From DATAEK01 sp036258055 (GTDB lineage: Bacteria; Acidobacteriota; Vicinamibacteria; Vicinamibacterales; 2-12-FULL-66-21): a stretch of DNA of 42,844 nt. Below the pieces are notes generated by a model. It worked only from the letters and a program-made list of their open reading frames with translations, was not told the DNA's origin and did not search any database. Location of the stretch: contig DATAEK010000355.1 of assembly GCA_036258055.1 (NCBI GenBank), positions 1 to 42,844 of the forward strand, in the 5' to 3' direction. Both the position numbers and the translations under genes were made by a program. Of the stretch, positions 6,909 to 16,619 are shown piece by piece (the stretch's first letter is position 1; every line of letters begins with the position of its first letter).

Positions 6909-9338
6909 ATGCACCAGCTCGTCACCGATATCCGCTCCGGAATTCGGATGCTGGTCAAGTACCCGACCCTTTCAATCGTGGCCGTCCTGACCCTCGGACT
7001 CGGAATCGGGCTGAGCACGACGGTCTTCTGCGTAGTCAACGGCGGGCTCTTCAAAGGCCTGCCCTTCCCGAACGCCGACAGAATCGTCGCGCTCGTCGCG
7101 ACGAACCTCTCGCAGAATCAGCCACGCCTGCCAATGAGCGTGCAGGACATCGCCGTTTTTCAGGAGCGGCAGAGCTCGTTCGAGAAAATAGGCGCCTTCG
7201 GCTTCTCGCCCGTGAACCTGGCCAACGAGGAGGGGCGGCCGGAACGTTTCAGCGGCGGGCTGTTGACAGCCGGGGCCTTCGACGCGCTCGGGGTCCAGCC
7301 GATCCTCGGCCGCGGTTTCCGCGAAGAGGACGGCCGGCCAGGCGCCGAGCCTGTGATTCTGCTTGGCTATCGTCTGTGGCGTGAGCGATTCAACGGATCA
7401 CCTGACCTCGTTGGCCGCGCGATCCGCGTCAACGGCGCGCCGCACGCGGTGATCGGGGTGATGCCGGAGAGATTTGCGTTCCCGATTCGGGAAGAGCTGT
7501 GGATGCCGCTGACGATCGACCCGCTCGCCAAGCCTCGGGGCGAGGGGCCCTCCTATCAGATCATCGGCCGGCTCAAGCCGGGCGTCAGCGTGGCCGAAGC
7601 CGGGGCGCAGGCGGTCGCCATTGCCGCGCAGCTCGAACGCGAGTTTCCCAAGACGAATCGCGGCGTCAGCGCCGACGTGATGCCCTACGCGAAGATGATC
7701 CTGGGGCCAGAAATCTACGCGCTGCTGTACACGATGCTCGGCGCCGGCATCGGCGTGCTGCTCATCGCCTGCGTCAACGTCTCGAACCTGCTCGTCGCGC
7801 GCGCCTCGCTGCGGCAGCGCGAGGTCGCAGTCAGGATGGCGCTCGGCGCCGGTCGTACTCGCGTTGTTCGCCAGCACCTGACCGAAGTGGTGGTCCTGGC
7901 GACTGTCGGCGGAGCCATCGGCGTCGTGATCAGCATTTTCGGCATGCGCTGGTTCACACAGGCGTTGTCGGTCAATCCGCCTCCGTTCTGGATCACGTTC
8001 GGCCTCGACTATCGCGTCATGCTGTTCGTCGGCGGCTTGATCGTGGTCGCGAGCCTGTTCGCCGGCGGCCTGCCGGCACTCCATGCCGCACGGACGAGGG
8101 CCGGCGCGGCGCTCAAGGATGACAGCCGTTCCGCGACCAGCGCGCGCCTGGGTAAATTCAGCAGCGCGCTCGTCGTCGCCGAGCTCGCCGTGTCGTGCGG
8201 GCTGCTCATCGCGGCGGGCCTGATGATCAAGAGCGTGGTCCAGCTGAAGAACGTGCAGATGCCGTTCGCGATTGAGAAGGTCCTGACGGCGCGGGTCGAT
8301 TTGCCACGAGCGAGCTATCCGGATTCAGCCGCAAGCATCCGGTTCTTCGAGCAGCTGTTGCCCAGACTCCAGGCGCTGCCGGGCATCGAAGCGGCGACGC
8401 TGTCGGACGGTCTGCCCGCGGCCGGCAACGGATCGATTGCCGTGCAGATCGAGGGCAAGGCGTACGCTCACGAGAGTGATTCGCCGCTCGCACGTGAAGG
8501 AATCGTGACGGCGGGCTACTTCTCCACTTTCCAGACCAACGTGATCAGCGGTCGTGAGTTCACGACGTCGGACACGGCCACGAGCCTGCCGGTCGCGATC
8601 GTCAATGAATCGTTCGCCCGCACGCATTTCCCTGGCATCGACCCCGTCGGCCATCAGATGAAACGCGTGCGGCCGAACCCGAAAGAACCCTGGCTGACGA
8701 TCGTCGGCGTGGTCCCGGATCTGCTGATGCAGGGGATTGGAAACAACAACGCCAGCCCGGTAGGCTACTACATCCCGATCCCGCAGAGCGACGTCGCGAA
8801 CGGCGTCCGCGTCGCCGTGCGGACGAGCGGTGACCCGAGTGCCGCGACGGCGTTCGTCCGATCGGCTGTGGCCTCGCTCGACGGGAACCTTGCGATCTAC
8901 GAAATCAGCACGATGCGGGTCGTGATCGACCGTCAGACGTGGTTCTACACGATCTTCGGCACGTTCTTCATGGTGTTCGGGATCTGCGCCCTGTTCCTCG
9001 CCGCGGCCGGTTTGTACGGGGTGATGTCGTTCGCCGTCACGCAGCGCACGCGCGAGATGGGCGTGCGATCGGCCCTTGGTGCGCAGGGCGGTCAACTGAT
9101 CATGCTGGTCATGCGCAAGAGTGTCATCCAGCTGGCGATCGGGCTCGTCCTCGGCCTGCTGCTCGCGCTTGTTGCGTCAGGCGCGCTCCAGCCGGTGCTC
9201 TACCACGTCGATCCGAGGGACATGACCGTCTTCGCTGCCGTCATCGCGACGCTCGCCGTTGCCAGCCTCATCGCGAGCTTCCTGCCTGCCCAGCGGGTGA
9301 CGCGGATTGACCCGGTGGTGGCGCTGGCTACCGAATAG
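6909..9338 (+). CDS. ADOP-family duplicated ABC permease (MacB/FtsX type)
   Basis: This is an 809-residue permease of the MacB/FtsX superfamily in the duplicated form known from Acidobacteria. The first half has a membrane helix at about 20-45 (LSIVAVLTLGLGIGLSTTVF), a MacB-type periplasmic domain, and an FtsX helix bundle around 275-400 containing NVSNLLVARASLRQREVAVRMALGAGRTR. The pattern repeats with a second periplasmic domain and a final FtsX bundle (about 680-805) carrying VTQRTREMGVRSALGAQGG. Such proteins usually work with an ABC ATPase in efflux or lipoprotein/peptide export. No ATPase gene lies next to this one, hence 'orphan'. It follows the TonB receptor by 143 bp and converges with the S9 peptidase with 2 bp between the stops. 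Confidence 0.9.
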   Translation: MHQLVTDIRSGIRMLVKYPTLSIVAVLTLGLGIGLSTTVFCVVNGGLFKGLPFPNADRIVALVATNLSQNQPRLPMSVQDIAVFQERQSSFEKIGAFGFSPVNLANEEGRPERFSGGLLTAGAFDALGVQPILGRGFREEDGRPGAEPVILLGYRLWRERFNGSPDLVGRAIRVNGAPHAVIGVMPERFAFPIREELWMPLTIDPLAKPRGEGPSYQIIGRLKPGVSVAEAGAQAVAIAAQLEREFPKTNRGVSADVMPYAKMILGPEIYALLYTMLGAGIGVLLIACVNVSNLLVARASLRQREVAVRMALGAGRTRVVRQHLTEVVVLATVGGAIGVVISIFGMRWFTQALSVNPPPFWITFGLDYRVMLFVGGLIVVASLFAGGLPALHAARTRAGAALKDDSRSATSARLGKFSSALVVAELAVSCGLLIAAGLMIKSVVQLKNVQMPFAIEKVLTARVDLPRASYPDSAASIRFFEQLLPRLQALPGIEAATLSDGLPAAGNGSIAVQIEGKAYAHESDSPLAREGIVTAGYFSTFQTNVISGREFTTSDTATSLPVAIVNESFARTHFPGIDPVGHQMKRVRPNPKEPWLTIVGVVPDLLMQGIGNNNASPVGYYIPIPQSDVANGVRVAVRTSGDPSAATAFVRSAVASLDGNLAIYEISTMRVVIDRQTWFYTIFGTFFMVFGICALFLAAAGLYGVMSFAVTQRTREMGVRSALGAQGGQLIMLVMRKSVIQLAIGLVLGLLLALVASGALQPVLYHVDPRDMTVFAAVIATLAVASLIASFLPAQRVTRIDPVVALATE

Positions 9339-9340
9339 GC

Positions 9341-11482
9341 TCACCTGGTTCCCTTCACCGCCCCCTTGAAATGCCGCTCGTACCACTCGATCGACCGATC
9401 GATGCTGTCGACGATGTGGGTACTTTCGCGGAGGCCGTGCCCTTCGCGCGGGTAGCGCAGCATCACGGTCTCGACGCCGGCATCCTTCAGCGCGATGAAG
9501 AACTGCTCGGCCTCGGCGATATTCACGTTGTTGTCGTTGTCGCCGTGGATGAACATCACCGGCGTCTTGACGTTCGACACATAGCGAATCGCCGAGCGCT
9601 GCCACAGCAGATCCATGATCTTCTCGTCGGCGTGCGGGTACGAGCCGAACTCCACTGCCAGGTAGTCGTGGTAGTACGAGAGGTAGTTCTGCGTGACGAG
9701 GTTCGAGATGCTCGCCGACGGCACCGCGGCTTTGAATCGCGGTGTCTGCGTGATCAGCCAGTTGGTGAGCTGACCGCCGTAACTGCCGCCTTCGACGCCC
9801 AGACGTTGGGGGTCGATCCACGGATACTTCGCGACGGCCGCGTCGACCGCGGCGAGCACGTCCTTCGCTTCGCCGCCGTTCTGATCCTTGAAAATCGCAT
9901 CGGCAAACTTCTGCCCGTAGCCAGTCGACCCGCGGTAGTTCACCATCAGCGCCGCGTAACCCCGCGCGGCGTAGACCTGCGCCTTGTGATTGAAGAGCGC
10001 GCCCTGTTGACCGTGGGGTCCGCCGTGAATCATGACGATCATCGGGTGACTCGCGGGGGTCGCGGTCTCGAGGTCGGCTGGCTTCGTCAGAAACGCTTCG
10101 ACCTCCAACCCATCGAAGCTCTTGAACGTGAATGCTTCGACCGGCGCCACTTTCTTGCGCGCGAACAGATCCTTGTTGACGGTCGTCAACTGCTGCGGTC
10201 CGCCGCTGGTCCGTTGAACGTACAGATCCGGTGGAGCCTTCGGCGTCGACAGCGCGAATGCCATGACGCCATCCGCGCCCACCGACCAGGAACCGACGCT
10301 CGCTGCGCCATCCATCGATGGCAACGCAGCCGTCGCGCGCCCGCTGCTCGGATCGGCCTTGAACAGTGTCGTCTGTCCGCGACGCTGGACCGTGAAGAAG
10401 ACGGCACGCCCGTCAGGCGACCATTGCGGCGCTCCCTGGCGATTGTCGACGGTCGCGCCGAGGTCTTTCCGCTCGTTCGTATCAGCATCGATCAACCAGA
10501 CGTGCGTATCCTCCATCGTCGTCTCCGACGAGGTCAGCGCGCGTTTGGTGCCCTGATACGCGAGCCTGCGGCCGTCGGGCGACCACGCCGGACGGTACTC
10601 GGCGCTCTTCGTTTTTGTCAGCTGGACGATTTTCCGGGTGGCCGGCTCGATGGTGAAGAGGTCGTAATTGAAGACGCGGTCCGAATCGGCCTCGCGGTTC
10701 GAGATGAATGCGAGCCGGTCGCCTTTGGGCGACCACGCGATCGAATGCTCGTTGAAATTCCCGTCAGTGAGCTGTCGAATCTGTTTGGTGACCACGTCTG
10801 CCAAGAAGATGTGCAGACGCTTGTTGTCGTTCCAGCGCGATGGATACGAGGCCGGCGGCTTGTAGTTGTACCGGGTGATGACGATCGGGTCGCCGTCGGG
10901 ATTGCCTTCCGGCCCGGGCGTCGATGAGACGAACGCGATCTGCCTGCCGTCGGGCGACCAGTCGAAGCGATCGCCGGTTGACGGCAGCGGCGCGTTGGTG
11001 CCGCTGAGCGGTGCGAGAAGGAACGACTCCGTACCGTCGGCCCGAGAGACGATGAGCCCCGAGGCGCCGTCTGGCGCGTCGCCGACATAGGCCAGGCGCT
11101 GACTGTTCGGCGACCAGCGCGGCGTCGATCCTTCCGTAGCGCCAAGCCGTGCGAGCTTTCCGGTGGCGACGTCGGCAACCCAGAGTTGTGAGTACGGCCT
11201 CCCCGGCCGGTCGGCGATCTGAACCGTGTAGGCGACATGCGTGGCGTCTGGTGAAAGCTGAACGTCGCCGACGGACTGCAATCGGTAGAGGTCTGCGCTC
11301 ACGAAGGACGGAAGGTCGGCGCCCGGCGCGTTTGCCAGTGACGGCGTCGAGCCGGACGCCGGCTTCGCGGCGGCCGGCGACGGCGTCTGCGTCGCGGCGG
11401 TGTCGCACCTCGACGCGAGCACGCAGCCCACCAGCAGTCCGATGGAACTCACGGTGCGGCGAAAAGTACAGCAGCGCGTCAT
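9341..11482 (-). CDS. Secreted S9-family prolyl-oligopeptidase-like peptidase
   Basis: This is a 713-residue serine peptidase with an N-terminal beta-propeller built of TolB/WD-like blades (repeated WSPDGR/WSPNSQ motifs, about 75-430) and a C-terminal alpha/beta hydrolase domain. The catalytic triad is intact: Ser567 in GGSYGG, Asp650 in HGDNDNN and His682 in REGHG. Members cleave short peptides, often after proline or as dipeptidyl/acylaminoacyl peptidases; the specificity here is unknown. The N-terminus has a hydrophobic export signal with cysteines (LLVGCVLASRC) that could be a lipobox. ATG 11482 is chosen because AGGAG lies 6-7 nt upstream and the export signal begins there; the frame is open to 11542. 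It lies 173 bp downstream of the M28 peptidase on the same strand. Confidence 0.93.
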   Translation of the reverse strand: MTRCCTFRRTVSSIGLLVGCVLASRCDTAATQTPSPAAAKPASGSTPSLANAPGADLPSFVSADLYRLQSVGDVQLSPDATHVAYTVQIADRPGRPYSQLWVADVATGKLARLGATEGSTPRWSPNSQRLAYVGDAPDGASGLIVSRADGTESFLLAPLSGTNAPLPSTGDRFDWSPDGRQIAFVSSTPGPEGNPDGDPIVITRYNYKPPASYPSRWNDNKRLHIFLADVVTKQIRQLTDGNFNEHSIAWSPKGDRLAFISNREADSDRVFNYDLFTIEPATRKIVQLTKTKSAEYRPAWSPDGRRLAYQGTKRALTSSETTMEDTHVWLIDADTNERKDLGATVDNRQGAPQWSPDGRAVFFTVQRRGQTTLFKADPSSGRATAALPSMDGAASVGSWSVGADGVMAFALSTPKAPPDLYVQRTSGGPQQLTTVNKDLFARKKVAPVEAFTFKSFDGLEVEAFLTKPADLETATPASHPMIVMIHGGPHGQQGALFNHKAQVYAARGYAALMVNYRGSTGYGQKFADAIFKDQNGGEAKDVLAAVDAAVAKYPWIDPQRLGVEGGSYGGQLTNWLITQTPRFKAAVPSASISNLVTQNYLSYYHDYLAVEFGSYPHADEKIMDLLWQRSAIRYVSNVKTPVMFIHGDNDNNVNIAEAEQFFIALKDAGVETVMLRYPREGHGLRESTHIVDSIDRSIEWYERHFKGAVKGTR

Positions 11483-11655
11483 GAGCAACTCCTGAATTGG
11501 ACGTGACGGCGAGACTCTATCGAGGGCGCTGGTGCGCTTCAACTCGCTTCTGGCTCAGGCGGCTGTCGATCGCATCGATGGCTGTTCGTGCGACCAAATG
11601 CCGCGGGCCGCAGCCGGAGCCTATCACTTATCTCGATTGCCGCGAACAGCCGGAA

Positions 11656-13239
11656 TCACTTCTGGACGAACCGCCCGAAGAAGCTCCCTTCGTACCAGCG
11701 CGGCCGGTTCGGCCGATCGGCGACGGCGCCCACGAGCGCGAGATAGAAACGGTTGAAGTCGTCTGCCGCCTGCAAGTTCACCGGCTGTGACAGATCGTCA
11801 CTGGGCGCGTGGTACCGCTCGCTCCGCCAGCGCCGGACGATCTCCTGTTCGGCGGACCCCTTCGTGTATCCGTTCTTCAGCGACAGTGCGGGGATCCCGA
11901 CCTTGATGAAGCTGTACTGATCGCTCCGGACAAAGGCGTTGCGTTCGGGCTCCGGATCGGAAAGCACCTGAACCTTGAGCGGCCCGGCGGCACGACGGAG
12001 ATCGTCGGCGAGATCGGACTCCTCGAGTCCTTGCGCGATGACGCTCCTGAGCGGAAAGATCGGCAGGAACATGTCGGTATTCAGGTTGGCGACGATCGCC
12101 TGTCGCGGAACGGTCGGATGGTTCGCAAAATACCTCGAACCAAGGAGTCCCTTCTCCTCGGCGGTCACGGCGACGAACAGAATCGATCGTCTGAATCCGC
12201 CCTTGGCCGCGGCGGCGGCCGCCGCGGTTTCGATGAGCGTCGCGATCCCGGACGCGTTGTCCATCGCACCGTTATAGATGGCGTCACCGTTGATCGGCTC
12301 CCCCTTCCCCACGTGATCGAGGTGCGCTGTCACTACCACGAATTCGTCCTTGAGCTTGGGATCGCGTCCGGCCAGCACCGCGGCGACGTTGTCGGACTCC
12401 ACTGCCGTCTCGCGGACGACAATCGTCGCGCGGATCGATCCAGGAATCTCGAATCGCGGAAGGTCCCGGCCGGCTTCCACCAGCGCAAGAATCTCTTTTC
12501 CGGTGTGCCCGGATCCCGCGAAGACCTTCTCGGCTGACGCCGGGTTGATCGTCACTTCGATCTGTTCGGCCTGAGTTTCGTCGAGTGCAGGATCCGCAAG
12601 CGCCAGAAACGGCTGAAAGCGTGCGAGCTTCGAACGCTCCCAGGGGATGTCCTGGCCCTTTGGATTGCGAATCGCCAGGACGCCGATGGCGCCAGCCTTC
12701 TTCAAATACGACCAGCGCGTCGACTGATAGTGCGCGAGGAGCGGACCGGGGATGGAAGCCGGACCACCGGTCACGAGAAGGACGACCTTTCCCTTCAGAT
12801 TCAGTCCGGCCAGATCGTCACGCTTCGTTTCGGGGATCTGCAGTCCGTACCCGGCGAAGACGATCGGCGCCTCGATCGGCTGCTTGGACGGCGTCTCGTT
12901 CCGCAGGCCTATCGTCGCGTCGTCGCCAAGCGTCAACGTCTCGAAAGCGTTCCCGGCACGCACGATCGCCAGCCGAGATCGACTCTCATCGATGCGCCGT
13001 TGTTTGAAGAGGACTGGCTGGAAGTAGCCCTTCGTTCCCGCGGGTCTGAGACCGATCGCGCGAAACTGTCCGGCCACGTACTCGGCGGCGACGCGATGCC
13101 CCGCGCTTCCCGTGTCCCGCCCCTGCAGCGCGTCGCTGGCGAGGTAGCGCACGTGTGCCCACCACCTCGCCCCAGGTCCCTGGGCGGCCGGCACAGTTAC
13201 GAGCACCACAGCAATGAGCGTGGGGATCAGACGGCGCAT
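11656..13239 (-). CDS. Secreted M28-family zinc aminopeptidase with PA domain
   Basis: This is a 527-residue metallopeptidase with a cleavable signal peptide (1-20, ending VPAAQG). A PA-type insert at about 115-260 (APIVFAGYGL ... KKAGAIGVLAI) is followed by the M28 catalytic domain. Di-zinc ligands and catalytic residues are visible: H306 and D308 in TAHLDHVG, D327 in GAMDNASG, E361/E362 in VTAEEKGLLG, Asp in NLNTDM and His in YHAPSDD. The family releases N-terminal amino acids from peptides in the periplasm or outside. ATG 13239 has AAGGAG upstream; longer starts in the frame (13305) lack support. With the downstream S9 peptidase it forms a two-gene extracellular peptide-degradation set. 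Confidence 0.93.
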   Translation of the reverse strand: MRRLIPTLIAVVLVTVPAAQGPGARWWAHVRYLASDALQGRDTGSAGHRVAAEYVAGQFRAIGLRPAGTKGYFQPVLFKQRRIDESRSRLAIVRAGNAFETLTLGDDATIGLRNETPSKQPIEAPIVFAGYGLQIPETKRDDLAGLNLKGKVVLLVTGGPASIPGPLLAHYQSTRWSYLKKAGAIGVLAIRNPKGQDIPWERSKLARFQPFLALADPALDETQAEQIEVTINPASAEKVFAGSGHTGKEILALVEAGRDLPRFEIPGSIRATIVVRETAVESDNVAAVLAGRDPKLKDEFVVVTAHLDHVGKGEPINGDAIYNGAMDNASGIATLIETAAAAAAAKGGFRRSILFVAVTAEEKGLLGSRYFANHPTVPRQAIVANLNTDMFLPIFPLRSVIAQGLEESDLADDLRRAAGPLKVQVLSDPEPERNAFVRSDQYSFIKVGIPALSLKNGYTKGSAEQEIVRRWRSERYHAPSDDLSQPVNLQAADDFNRFYLALVGAVADRPNRPRWYEGSFFGRFVQK

Positions 13240-13612
13240 GCGGGCGGGCTCCTTGGGTTCGCCGTTCAAGACACCAGGAGTATATGGCCTGCGCGCCAAT
13301 CTCATCCCTGCGCGCGGGTACCACTCCCCGGGAGCATTGACGGAGGAGACGCCGCGTGTTACTGCTCGTACCGTTCGTCCTTTCTCGCCAGAGCGAACTC
13401 GGAATGTCGCTTCGACAGGCGCTCCGCAGCTCTCATCGGCGGCAGGCGCGGATCCAATTCGAAGCGCTGAGCATTCCCTCGCCGCCCGTCTGGGGGTGAG
13501 ACGCTCTCACAACCGTTGAACTGGCTGCGCACTCGCGTCGGGCGGCCGTCGTCCATTCTGGACGGTCCCGTCCCGCGCCGCGTCGGCGGCATCATGCCGC
13601 GACGGAGGTTAC
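13240..13612. other. Intergenic region between M28 and TIGR03118-like genes
   Basis: These 373 bp separate two divergent genes and should hold both promoters, but no convincing -35/-10 pair or operator was seen. No tRNA-like or other RNA structure was found. One short reading frame with a strong ribosome-binding site (13356-13499) is listed separately with low confidence. Confidence 0.5.
13356..13499 (+). CDS. Possible 47-residue small protein
   Basis: A GTG at 13356 is preceded at about 8 nt by GGAGGAG, one of the stronger ribosome-binding sites in the window. It opens a 47-codon frame ending in TGA at 13497-13499. The product would begin with the hydrophobic stretch MLLLVPFVLS, followed by a basic segment (RQALRSSHRRQAR) and a Pro-rich end. 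No family is recognised. The site may be chance in GC-rich DNA, so this is only a candidate. Confidence 0.2.
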   Translation: MLLLVPFVLSRQSELGMSLRQALRSSHRRQARIQFEALSIPSPPVWG

Positions 13613-14807
13613 ATGAACGCCTGCTCAGGATTGAAGCACCGAGCCGCCACGTCGAGCCTTCTGGCGATCGGCGTGGTCGTTCCCGCACTCTTTGGATACC
13701 TGTTCGCTGTGGCGTTGAAGGCCGCACCGACACCGACAACCTCGATCGATGGCGGGTTCTATCAGCAGAAGAACCTGGTCTCGGATCAGCCTGGCGTGGC
13801 GCTGATCACCGATTCCAACCTCGTCAACGCCTGGGGCATCGCCCTTCCTCCAACCGGAGGCGCGTTCTGGGTTGCGAACAACCGTAGCGGCACGTCAACC
13901 CTTTATGCCGGCGACGTGCATGGAAGCCTGTTCACGAAGTCATCACTCGTTGTGACTATTCAATCCGGTCTTCCCACGGGAATGGTGTTCAACAGCTCGT
14001 CTGATTTCGTCGTGCACTCGGGCGCCGCGAGCGGCCCGTCGCTCTTTCTCTGGGCATCGCAGGTTGGCGTGATCAGCGGCTGGAATCCCGGCGTACCACC
14101 ACCTCCGCCATCGCACACGGCACAAATCGGTCCGACAGCGGATGCGGTCTACACGGGACTCGCGATCGCCCAGGCCAACGGTGCGAACTACCTGTACGCT
14201 GCCGACTTCGAGCACGGACGGATCGATGTTTACGACAAGAACCTCCAGGCCGCCCATCTCGACGGATCGTTCAGCGATCCCAATACCCCGAACAGCTACT
14301 CGCCTTTCAACGTGCAGGCGATCGCCGGCCGCATTTATGTCACCTACGCGCAGCAGAGCCACGGAGCCTGACGAGGAAACCGATCGCGGGTCCGGGTTCG
14401 TGGACGTCTTCGACACCAGCGGTCATCTGCTGCAGCGCCTGATCAAAGGCAATCATCTCAACGCGCCGTGGGGACTCGCTCTCGCGCCGAACAACTTCGG
14501 TCCGTTCAGCAATGCGCTGATCGTCGGGAATTTCGGGAATGGCCACCTGCAGGCGTTCGATCCCGACAACGGACGCTTTCTCGGTGAGCTCGACGATGCC
14601 AGCGGCAGACCGATCGTGATCGACGGCCTGTGGGGTTTGTCGTTCGGCAACGGGGTCACGGCGGGAGATACGAATGCGCTCTACTTCGCCGCGGGACCGG
14701 ATGGTGAGACGCACGGGTTATTCGGATCGCTGCGCTTCGTCGCCGACACGAACGCGAGGAAGACGCCCGCGGCCGATTCCAGCCACGAGCGCGTCCACAC
14801 GAACTAA
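13613..14807 (+). pseudogene. TIGR03118-family secreted protein, frameshifted
   Basis: The first frame (13613-14371) encodes a signal/anchor segment and then a TIGR03118-type beta-propeller sequence: FYQQKNLVSDQPGVALITDS, LVNAWGIALPPTGGAFWVAN, and ...IYVTYAQQSHGA before a stop at 14369-14371. The family's continuation is found directly in another frame up to 14807: DEETDRGSGFVDVFDTSGHL, NHLNAPWGLALAP, GNFGNGHLQAFDP and LWGLSFGNGVTAGDTNALYF. Skipping one base near 14366-14369 joins the halves cleanly. The two parts together (about 397 residues) fit a full-length member. Either the gene is freshly inactivated, the sequence has an assembly error, or the frames are joined by recoding; the first two are likelier. 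The function of the family is unknown. The final codons overlap the end of the DUF4136 gene. Confidence 0.8.
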
Positions 14808-15391
14808 CTTTTGCCACTTCGTGAGTCGTGCTCAAACCGCGCCATCACGTCGTGTGCGGCCTGACCGAGCGTCTTGTCGGGATCGCGCGCGCTGAAGGTA
14901 TCGTTGTCATACCCGCGCCACACCAGCCGGTTGGTGCGCGCGTCGATGACGTCGACGATGACCGCCGACGTCTTGTAGGGAATCGCTGACGCGTCGTACA
15001 CGCGGGCCCGATCGATGCGCGTACGCGCGTCAGCCATGTCCGTCGCGTAGTCGATCTTGAGGTCGTACCGGTCTCCGACCTCGACGTAGAACGCCACGTA
15101 GAAATCCGGGTTCGCGACTTCGGCTTTGCCGTCGGCCTGCAAATCCTCACGAATCGTGCCTTCGATGTCGGAAATCCAGATCGGGTTTCCCTCCAGCGGA
15201 TCGCCGGTTGCGCGTTGCTGATCGCGAAACGCGAACGTCGCCAGCGTCTGCAGGGGGAACGACCTACCGAACTCGGAGTGGGCCGCTGCGATGACCGCGG
15301 AACCGCTCGCCATCATCGCCAACGCCACCACGACGCCCACGCGCGAGCGCCTGCGCGACTCGGAGCTCCGGGACTTCGCCTGGGATCGCAT
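14804..15391 (-). CDS. DUF4136 domain secreted protein
   Basis: This is a 195-residue protein with a basic N-terminus and a membrane/signal segment (about 18-37, VGVVVALAMMASGSAVIAAA). A DUF4136 domain follows at about 45-190 with the typical FAFRDQQ, NPDFYVAFYVEVGDRYDLK and TLVVDVIDA-like strand (VIVDVIDARTNRLVWRGY). DUF4136 proteins are small envelope or lipoproteins without a known activity; no lipobox cysteine is obvious here. The start at 15391 has AAGGAG 8 nt upstream. The gene converges with the TIGR03118-like gene, the two stops overlapping by a few bases. Confidence 0.85.
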   Translation of the reverse strand: MRSQAKSRSSESRRRSRVGVVVALAMMASGSAVIAAAHSEFGRSFPLQTLATFAFRDQQRATGDPLEGNPIWISDIEGTIREDLQADGKAEVANPDFYVAFYVEVGDRYDLKIDYATDMADARTRIDRARVYDASAIPYKTSAVIVDVIDARTNRLVWRGYDNDTFSARDPDKTLGQAAHDVMARFEHDSRSGKS

Positions 15392-15537
15392 CGATCAGTC
15401 TCCTTCCGGCAGCGCGAGCACTGTTCGCGCGCCGCCCCTGTCCATTTGACCGCCACCACATGCCGCGCGCGATGAGCGGCGGATTAACTTCGGTTCATGC
15501 GCGCAGCCGGTCGCAATGTCTTTGTTAACGGGATTTA

Positions 15538-16503
15538 ATGTCTGAATCAGCGCCGGTTAAGGTGCAGCGCATGTACTGCGTGGAATGCGCAACGGAAGCG
15601 ACGATGCGGCTGACGAGTAAGCGCCCTGTCCCCGGGGTGCGGCCCGTCGTCGCTTCCGGAATCACCCGAACGTGGACGGCTGTCGTCGTGGCAGCCTCGC
15701 TCCTTGGAGTGTTCGAGCTCGATCGCCACACCGGGTCCGCGCCGGTTCAGCACCTCTACTATCTGCCCATCATCCTCGCAAGCCTCCGCATCGGCCGCGT
15801 CGCCGGCATCATCGCGGCGGGCGGATCGATAGCGCTCTATCACTTTGCGAACCTCGCAATCGTCACCAACGGGTACCGCGAGGCCGACGTGATTCAGGTC
15901 GTCCTGTTCGTCACCGTGGCGATCGTCACGACGAGGCTCGCGGATGATGCCAGGCGCTTGCACGCCCTGGCCATGACCGACGACCTCACCGGTCTGCACA
16001 ATCTGCGTTCGTTCGAATCACGCCTGAACGCGATCGTCCACGAAGCCCGGCGCAGTCAGATGCCGATCGCGATGCTCGTCCTCGACGTGGACCGGCTGAA
16101 GGCGATCAATGACACGTACGGACACCTCGCCGGCGCGGAGGCGGTACGGCTGGTCGGCCACACCCTGGCGGCCACGTTGCCGTCCGACGCAGTCGCGTGC
16201 CGGTACGGTGGCGACGAGTTCGCGATTGCGATCCAGAGCTGCGGGGCGATGCGGGCAGAGGCGATCGCGGAGGATCTGCGCGAGGCGGTCCACATCCTGT
16301 CACCAACCCTCGCCGGCACGGCGATGCCGCCGGGAACGCTGTCGATCAGCGTGGGCATCGCCAACCGAGCGGCTCAGCCCGAGCTCTCGCTGGCGACGCG
16401 CGCCGCGACCGATACCGATGTCGGCGAGCGCCTCTTTCGCGCCGCAGACCGCGCGCTCTACGCCGCCAAGCATCAGGGCCGCAATCGCGTCAGCGCCGGT
16501 TGA
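15538..16503 (+). CDS. Membrane-bound diguanylate cyclase (GGDEF)
   Basis: This 321-residue protein is predicted to make cyclic di-GMP from two GTP. Residues about 45-135 form three to four membrane helices (VVVAASLLGVF, LYYLPIILAS, IIAAGGSIALYHFANLA, VIQVVLFVTVAIV), a simple sensor resembling the DUF4118 helical module. A short linker helix follows, then a GGDEF domain from about 145 with TDDLTGLHN, the Mg-binding VLDVDRLKAIND and an intact GGDEF at 224-228, so it should be active. The usual RxxD inhibitory site before GGDEF reads LPSD, so product feedback is probably absent. The N-terminus has a CxxC pair (C14, C17). It stands alone, 116 bp before the SIR2-like gene. Confidence 0.9.
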   Translation: MSESAPVKVQRMYCVECATEATMRLTSKRPVPGVRPVVASGITRTWTAVVVAASLLGVFELDRHTGSAPVQHLYYLPIILASLRIGRVAGIIAAGGSIALYHFANLAIVTNGYREADVIQVVLFVTVAIVTTRLADDARRLHALAMTDDLTGLHNLRSFESRLNAIVHEARRSQMPIAMLVLDVDRLKAINDTYGHLAGAEAVRLVGHTLAATLPSDAVACRYGGDEFAIAIQSCGAMRAEAIAEDLREAVHILSPTLAGTAMPPGTLSISVGIANRAAQPELSLATRAATDTDVGERLFRAADRALYAAKHQGRNRVSAG

Positions 16504-16619
16504 CGCATCGCGTTCTCAGAACTTCCCGATTTCGCGTTGACGTGCGCTCGCGATCGGCGGGCTCAGCTGTCCTGTCGCGTGAACGTAGGATATGCTCGCG
16601 CCCGGAAGAGACGAGCGAC

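Noticed and set aside
6909..9338. The duplicated permease as a MacB fusion with its own ATPase
   Set aside because: No Walker A or signature motif occurs in it; both halves are permease-type only.
9371..10927. A 518-codon + strand frame opposite the S9 peptidase
   Set aside because: The peptidase frame has an intact triad and signal; the opposite frame shows only Arg/Val/Asp-rich shadow composition.
13240..13612. Search for tRNA or other RNA genes in the largest gap
   Set aside because: No cloverleaf, CCA end or conserved RNA motif was seen.
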